From contig CM055837.1 in NCBI GenBank assembly GCA_029582265.1, positions 5,069,148-5,133,147 on the forward strand: a stretch of 64,000 bases of DNA. The letters are read 5' to 3'. The position numbers were made by a program, and so were the translations under genes. This document shows positions 58,355-64,000 of this stretch, one piece after another. The stretch is from Zoroaster sp. YZ-2022. Its lineage: Eukaryota > Echinodermata > Asteroidea > Forcipulatida > Zoroasteridae. Every line of letters starts with the position of its first letter. The stretch's first letter is position 1. Below the pieces are notes generated by a model. It made no database searches, was not told the DNA's origin, and worked only from the letters and a program-made list of their open reading frames with translations.

Positions 58355-59164
58355 CACTGTAAAAAATTACCGTAATTTTACGCCGAAAAGTTTGTAAATT
58401 CTACGGTAAATTACCGTAATCATCCCTTTCTCAATGTTTTACGGCCGAAACCCGTATTATGGCCACTCCCATTGCACTCTGGGATATATCCAATATGTAA
58501 ATGATCTGACCTTACTTTGACATAGCTTTAAAAACGGGTGATTTCAGGACATTTTCAAATAATTTATTGTTAATTTTATGATTAAAAAGGTAAGATTTTG
58601 ATGTTCTTTTCTATGTTTAAGTAAAAAAGTACATTCAAAATTTAAAATATTGAAATATAGATTATAATTGCATGCCACCATGACTAAAAAGAGTTTCGAA
58701 AAGACAGTATATATAAAGGATATATGTTCTGTAAATTAGTAACCGGAGAGGATCAGGAGTGGTTGAAAAAAGAACCAGACTACGTGTACGTGTAGGTAAG
58801 TGAAAGACATTGTGTACAATAAACAGTTGCATTGATTAATTCCAGTATCTGCAGATCCATCCCATAGCTGATGCAGCGTTCCATCCATAGAAAAGTCCCG
58901 TTAAATGTACGGCACAATTTGTAAAACTTCCACCGTAAAAATTACGGTGCTTTACCTGGCAGCTAGGGTACCAGTAAAAACGGTAAAAGCATTAAAAATT
59001 ACGGTTACCAAATACGTTACCCGTAGTATTAACATACTTTTCACCGTAAAAAATAATGGTTTAACGTAAAATACAATACGGTCCACACGTATTTTTACGG
59101 TAGAAAGGTGGCAACTCGCTGCACGACTTTCGACCGTTAATTTTACGGGTAATATTTTACAGTG
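58355..59164. mobile_element. 810-bp TA-flanked element with CACTGTAAAA termini and CCGTAA palindromes
   Basis: CACTGTAAAAAATTACCGTA at the left and TTTTACAGTG at the right are flanked by TA (58353-58354 and 59165-59166). Both subterminal zones are dense in TACCGTAA/TTACGGTA motifs. The centre (58500-58850) is unrelated AT-rich sequence. The termini match the smaller element at 2573-2844. No transposase ORF. Confidence 0.72.
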
Positions 59165-59166
59165 TA

Positions 59167-61607
59167 TATGAACGAACCCACTTGCGTACTAGCTTGGTTT
59201 CCATAGAGATTGGGCGCCATTTTAGAATAACAAAATATCCCGTTCTTCTTTTCTCATATTGGTAGAAAACCATTAACACTTTTGGTTTCTATAAACCTGC
59301 TTACTAGTAGTTGCCTGTGATTTTACGTGATTGACCTATGATTTTTAAAGTTTTGGTGAGATCCAAAAGCAAACACTATCGCTTATTAACTTTTTAATCA
59401 CTTGTTATTGCATTCGATAGTTATCATGATCATGTCTAATGATCTAAACCAATTGTACCGTGTACTGATATGTGTACTGTGACGTAAAACCGGATATGCA
59501 TACGTTGTGCTGTTTGGGTGTCCAGTTAATCATTACACAAACAACTAAAATATAAGCACGAGCGGCAAAATCACATCGTGGTTTTAGTTTTCTGTGTAAT
59601 TATTGGAACAAACATATTCGTGACAGGAAATCAAGGGGGTACAGGAATACAGGAAGCTCTCATTTGCTGGCACGAGCAGTCCGATGAGGACTGGTTTCGA
59701 TATTAAGGGGACGTATTCACTGATGTTTTCACATGCAGTTAAATAATCGAGTCTTCAGTGGGATCGATTATCATGCGTCTATCGTTATGATCATTATTTT
59801 GTGCGTGCAGTTTGGAGTATCGATACTCACTGTTCCATCAATAGCAAATTGTTATTAACTGCGAGAATTTTTGGCAAGCAACCTTTCGAAGAATGATTGG
59901 GACAATATACTTTGTTCATCCAGCCGAAGAACTATATGGACATAATTATATAACACCTCAAAATGATCATGTTACTACGAAATATACTAAAATAAATTCA
60001 ACACAACATTATTGAACGAAACTATTTCGAAGAGTGATAAAAAGATCAAAAACATTCTCTAAAATACGATTCGTATGTAGAACACGAATCGTATTTTATA
60101 TGAGCAATCTAATTTACACGATGTATGACATGATGCGATGTTAATATAGCCGTGCTTCTGACAGATATAAATGACTATGTAAATCAAAAGACGCCATAAA
60201 TTGTATAGCTATCATCAGTGGTTATTATCAGCGAGCTTCTTAGTGAACGAGTGTCCTAGAGTGTCATTAAGCTAGCCTACGGTAATAGCTTTGATTAGAG
60301 GCCAATGCTAAGCGACCATTTAGAACCATAATTGTCAACAGGAAACATCACGTCGGCTTCACTTAGTTGGTGAAACTTGTATCACGATCATATTTCTGTA
60401 TGCTTATTCCTGGGCGATCACGAAATACATCTGACTCTGGCATTCTCGTGAAGCATTACTATACTTTCGAAAATTACATGAATGCGATGAATGAATATTC
60501 ATCTTGTGACGCAACCATGATATGGTGACGCTGTCATGCTATCAAACCTATTCTGGATTATGGATAATCGTAATTACATGTTATGTTGATGATACGTAAC
60601 ATCTTTGTCTTGAGTCTATAGACGGTTGAAGAAGACGAATTATCGCAATAGTTTCTTTATTATCAAAACAGATATCGTCATAAGTCAGTTCCGTCCTTCA
60701 GTCATCTTTGAAATGATACTCCGGATACTGCAATGAATTAGGCAGCGGCAGTTAATTGCAATGGATGAACTACCCCCATGTTAAGTCAATGGGATCTTCA
60801 GCTGATAGCAAAACTGTTCGTTTTTGATCAAGAGAGAAAGAGTGCTTCAAATTACATTTCTTCTAAGATACACCCAAGAGAATATATATATGCCTACTTC
60901 AAAGTATTTATTGTATGGATACCAACTATTTTGTTGTTATTAATAAATGCCGTGTATATGGAGCGCCCAAAGGGCAAAAGTCAACGGTGATTCGTGCTTG
61001 TATCACAAAAAGCAATCCATAAACAGCATGTCCCCTACATTATGTTTGTATGGAAATTGCCATTAATTGATGTAAAAGCACTCACGTCATAAGTCAATTA
61101 TTTTCTGTGTAAAGCAACTAAATCATTTCCCAGATGATGAAGGCAAAGTTCACTTAGGCGAGAGCCTTATTCCCGGCAGATTGATGTAGCGGTCTTTTTA
61201 ATTTGTATTATTCTTACTATGGATGACAAATCTGAACGTTTCACGCGCGGCATGGCTCCACACGAACCGACTCGGACAGTGACAGTGGAATTACTGGTTA
61301 GCATTTCAAATCGTGCTTCACCAATGCAGTAATGTAAAAGTGAACTGAATACGAATGTAGGCTTTTAAGACACGATTTTATGAGGTAAGCTTCGGTTACA
61401 AATATTTTCTATATTGTCGGAAATATCCTGGCCATTATAACATGATTTTTTACACACATCATGCATCGTCTTAAATGTGCTTCATGCTAATAAACAATTT
61501 AAGAAATAAGCATATTTGAATCAACGAATGTCTTATTTCAACCCATCTTAAAAGGGATGCAAAGCAACATGTAAACATTAAAAATAAGAGCTGAAAAGAA
61601 CAGAACT
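59167..61607. other. Upstream region of the GPCR
   Basis: 2.4 kb without a recognised gene. The 70-codon ORF at 60778-60990 includes a hydrophobic stretch but has no family match. ATACGATTCGTAT../..ACGAATCGTAT near 60065-60095 is a short inverted repeat. Confidence 0.4.
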
Positions 61608-62753
61608 ATGGAATCGTCAGTCAATTGTAGTGATCCTTACTTCACGGAACGTATGATTCATCCAGTCGGGGCGGAGGTCTTGTATCTCACCCTTGCATCG
61701 ATCGGCTTAATCGGCAATGGCCTAGTGTTGATCCTCTTCATCCGACTACCAAGACTGCGGGTGAACACTACCAATATCTTTCTCTTCAATCTGGCCATCG
61801 CAGACTTTTGTAGTTCTGTTTTCATGGCAAGTCGACCGTACGCCTTTGCGCTCAACCCAGAGAACGATTACTTGAACGAGTTCGTGTGTCGTTTCTTCAA
61901 ATCCGACTTCCCGCTTTGGACCTGCGTGACAGCCTCAATCTACAACCTGCTCCTGGTCACATTTGACCGGTACCTGTGCGTCGTCAAGCCGTTTATCTAC
62001 CGTCGGTATTTCACCGTACCAAGGATCAGACTAATGGTGGCATTCTGTTGGATCTTTTCCGCCATTTTGGAAACGTTTTGCTTCTACAGCACTCGTGTAA
62101 ACGCCTGTGGCTCCTGCGAGATCTACTGGTCCTCCACTACGCTAAAGATTTTCTGTGGTTTTGGGGTGTTTTTCACTACCTACCTCTTACCTACGGTTAT
62201 CATGCTTTTTACATATGGGAAAATTGTGAGGACGCTGACGGAACGAGAAAAGGCAATGCAGAACCAAAAGCAACGAGTAGCTGCCACCAACCTGCTCAAG
62301 GCCCGTCGAAATATAGTCACCATGCTTCAGGTCATTGTGCTAATGTTTGGTCTCCTCTGGGCTCCGAATCAGATACTTTTCCTTATTTTAAGTTTTCCTG
62401 GGGTAAACACCAATATCAACCAAATTGGGTTTTCCATCATTCTCGCTGTCGGGTTCCTGAACTGCGTGATTAACCCAGTCGTATATGCGTTCAAGAATCC
62501 CAAATTTCGAAAAGGGTTCGTCACCGCTATCTGTTGCCGCCGTGGGGGAAATGTGGGCCCGAGTGAATTGAACGGCAGTGGCGTTGACTGTGGTTCTGGT
62601 AACTCAAAAGTAATTGCTGTATCTGCCAGGCAGAGTTTTGCGGTAGCATTTCAAAGACAATCTGAATGCCGTGAAAAAAGTGAAGACCAGGTGGGCATGC
62701 ACGTCCAACCAGAAAGAATAGAAAGAACCCCAGATGTTCTTGAAGAGTACTAG
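61608..62753 (+). CDS. Rhodopsin-class (class A) GPCR, neuropeptide-receptor-like (381 aa)
   Basis: Single-exon seven-helix receptor. The N-terminus has an N-glycosylation site (Asn6-Cys-Ser). Landmarks: GNGL with Asn37 in TM1; LAIAD with Asp66 in TM2; Cys94 at the top of TM3, paired with a Cys of ECL2 (ACGSC, 167-170); FDRY (Asp120-Arg121-Tyr122) at the end of TM3; LLPT with Pro195 in TM5; LLWAPNQ (Trp251, Pro253) in TM6, with Leu replacing the usual Cys before Trp; NPVVY (289-293) in TM7, then FKNPKFRKGF helix 8 and Cys309-Cys310 that could be palmitoylated. The third loop is short and basic and the tail is about 70 residues. The pattern is that of peptide-binding class A receptors, but subfamily and ligand cannot be assigned. 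All activation motifs are intact, so it is probably functional. Confidence 0.92.
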   Translation: MESSVNCSDPYFTERMIHPVGAEVLYLTLASIGLIGNGLVLILFIRLPRLRVNTTNIFLFNLAIADFCSSVFMASRPYAFALNPENDYLNEFVCRFFKSDFPLWTCVTASIYNLLLVTFDRYLCVVKPFIYRRYFTVPRIRLMVAFCWIFSAILETFCFYSTRVNACGSCEIYWSSTTLKIFCGFGVFFTTYLLPTVIMLFTYGKIVRTLTEREKAMQNQKQRVAATNLLKARRNIVTMLQVIVLMFGLLWAPNQILFLILSFPGVNTNINQIGFSIILAVGFLNCVINPVVYAFKNPKFRKGFVTAICCRRGGNVGPSELNGSGVDCGSGNSKVIAVSARQSFAVAFQRQSECREKSEDQVGMHVQPERIERTPDVLEEY

Positions 62754-62800
62754 AGACTTTCATAATTTCATTATCTTACCCCAATCCCCACCCCCAAATA

Positions 62801-63517
62801 TATTATTATGTTTTTTTAAACAAATAATTAACTAATAAATAACTGCTTCTATGAGTATGCTTAATCTCTTTGAACCAAGATATACATTAAAGGGAAGGTA
62901 CAACATTGGTAATGTTGGCAAAACTGCTTCTATGAGTATGCTTACTATCCTTTTTAATCAATTGAGACATACCGTACATAACACAAACATCCTTGGACAG
63001 TTTCAGCATATTGCGTTGTGTCGTTAACGAGAAAATAATGAAAAATACATTAATAGTTTTAATAATTAATGTCTTAATAATATTATTATGTTTTTTTAAA
63101 CAAATAATTAACTAATAAATAACTGCTTCTATGAGTATGCTTAATCTCTTTGAATCAAGATATACATTAAAGGGAAGGTACAACATTGGTAATGTTGGCA
63201 AAACTGCTTCTACGAGTATGCTTACTCTCTTTGAATCAAGATATACATTAAAGGGAAGATACAACATTGGTAATGTTGGCAAAACTGCTTCTATGAGTAT
63301 GCTTACTCTCTTTGAATCAAGATATACATTAAAGGGAAGGTACAACATTGGTAATGTTGGCAAAACTGCTTCTATGAGTATGCTTACTATCCTTTTTAAT
63401 CAATTGAGACATACATAACACAAACATCCTTGGACAGTTTCAGCATATTGCGTTGTGTCGTTAACGAGAAAATAATGAAAAATACATTAATAGTTTTAAT
63501 AATTAATGTCTTAATAT
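62801..63517. repeat. Nested tandem repeat: 280-bp block duplicated, with 81-bp units
   Basis: The block at 62801-63080 recurs at 63081-63517. Inside, an 81-bp unit (AACTGCTTCTATGAGTATGC ... AACATTGGTAATGTTGGCAA) starts at 62841 and 62922 in the first block and at 63121, 63202, 63283 and 63364 in the second. The second block thus gained two units. The period is a multiple of 3, which explains repetitive ORFs on both strands. It begins 48 bp past the GPCR stop and may lie in its 3' UTR. Confidence 0.93.
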
Positions 63518-63829
63518 TTTATTATTACTACTTTGTATTCACCAATTATACACCGACCTTACTTTTAAAGATATTGTAATATCGACCTATTATTAGAATG
63601 TGTTAATGATAATTGTGTTCTTGTGTTTAAAGTACAAACAAAAAGTGTTATTACAGATATTTAAAGTTAATTTCAGCTTCAAATAATTATTGTCTGATGT
63701 TTCGTTTTTATTTCATCTCAATTCAAGGAATTGTATTATTAGGTAATTTTCTGTTTTTATATAGAATCTATTTTTATTTATTTTCGGAACCCCTTAATTA
63801 TTTTCTAATTTACTCAGTTGAAATTAAGC
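63518..63829. other. AT-rich stretch
   Basis: Nothing codable seen. Confidence 0.4.
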
Positions 63830-64000
63830 TTGGGCGATAAGACGATAATATCGAATATCGCGATACCTTTTTTATTCGATTACGATATCGAGATGTCGGC
63901 AAATCACGATTAAAAAAATATATATCGCGATTTTTAAAAATCGACATTGTGAGTCAAATCAGAAATTCCATGGAAACAACATTAGAACAGTCTTTTCAGC
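63830..64000. repeat. TATCG/CGATA-rich dispersed repeat, cut by the window end
   Basis: GCTTGGGCGATAAGACGATA, ATATCGCGATACC, CGATTACGATATCGAGATGT and ATATATCGCGATTTT form a dense CGATA-rich block typical of a dispersed repeat end. It continues beyond the window. Confidence 0.45.

Noticed and set aside
59665..59705. Possible hammerhead ribozyme (GTCCGATGAGGAC..TTTCG)
   Set aside because: CAGTCC-GATGA-GGACTG is a simple hairpin; the CUGAUGA and GAAA core strands are not in a workable arrangement.
63112..63418. Repetitive ORFs on both strands near the window end
   Set aside because: The 81-bp tandem unit is divisible by 3 and has no stops in those frames.
1..64000. CRISPR arrays, bacterial operons or plasmid features
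   Set aside because: Spliced relic, MITEs, LINE remnants and signal-peptide Ig receptors mark a metazoan nuclear sequence; the tandem repeats lack unique spacers of regular length.

Overview
The window looks like nuclear DNA of an invertebrate deuterostome, most likely an echinoderm. The evidence is indirect: an AT-rich, gene-poor sequence packed with short inverted-repeat elements, clustered immunoglobulin (Ig) receptors, a neuropeptide-type class A GPCR, and a decayed gene with a vertebrate RAG1-type N-terminal region (zinc-binding segments plus RING finger). No species name can be justified from the sequence alone.

Protein genes. Five intact Ig-superfamily membrane receptors, each encoded by one uninterrupted ORF, lie at 8050-9363 (-), 25045-26496 (+), 30914-32374 (+), 43156-44973 (+) and 50003-51649 (+). 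A sixth copy at 21055-22377 (-) is broken by two in-frame stops. All have a signal peptide, a V-like first Ig domain, a second Ig domain bracketed by an extra Cys pair, (in four of five) a third Ig domain, one membrane helix and a cytoplasmic tail. The tails differ: a PDZ-type C-terminus, a YQNV site shared by two tandem paralogues, and an ITIM-like site in a long Lys-rich tail. A single-exon class A GPCR lies at 61608-62753 (+). A small single-pass membrane protein with a strong start context lies at 2949-3206 (-).

RAG1-like relic. At 12540-14310 (+) several frames together show an LCRCCGN segment, a W-PHT-x-C-x2-C segment, a C3HC4 RING, a C2-HC-like segment, a GGR motif next to a splice donor and, two apparent exons later, a C-terminal block resembling the region around the last catalytic Glu of RAG1/Transib transposases. 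The middle of the catalytic core is missing, and frameshifts plus one in-frame stop show decay.

Duplication. About 6.2 kb (5635-11876, copy A) recurs on the far side of the RAG1-like relic as copy B (16590-24891). Copy B is split by a 1.25-kb insert carrying a 37-bp satellite, and about 0.79 kb is present on both sides of that insert. The intact Ig gene is in A and the broken one is in B.

Repeats. Many elements can be delimited by terminal inverted repeats and target-site duplications: hAT-like elements with 8-bp duplications (3.7, 10.2, 23.2, 38.1, 54.0 and 55.1 kb), TA-flanked elements (2.6, 4.5, 10.9, 23.9, 52.6 and 58.4 kb), a TTAA-flanked element (38.7 kb), a 1000-bp element (1.07 kb) and fold-back elements (41.5 and 47.8 kb). 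Minisatellites lie at 33.1, 46.6 and 62.8 kb. LINE remnants lie near 6.3, 17.3 and 57 kb. Large AT-rich stretches (33.6-38 kb, 48.3-50 kb, 59.2-61.6 kb) show nothing codable.
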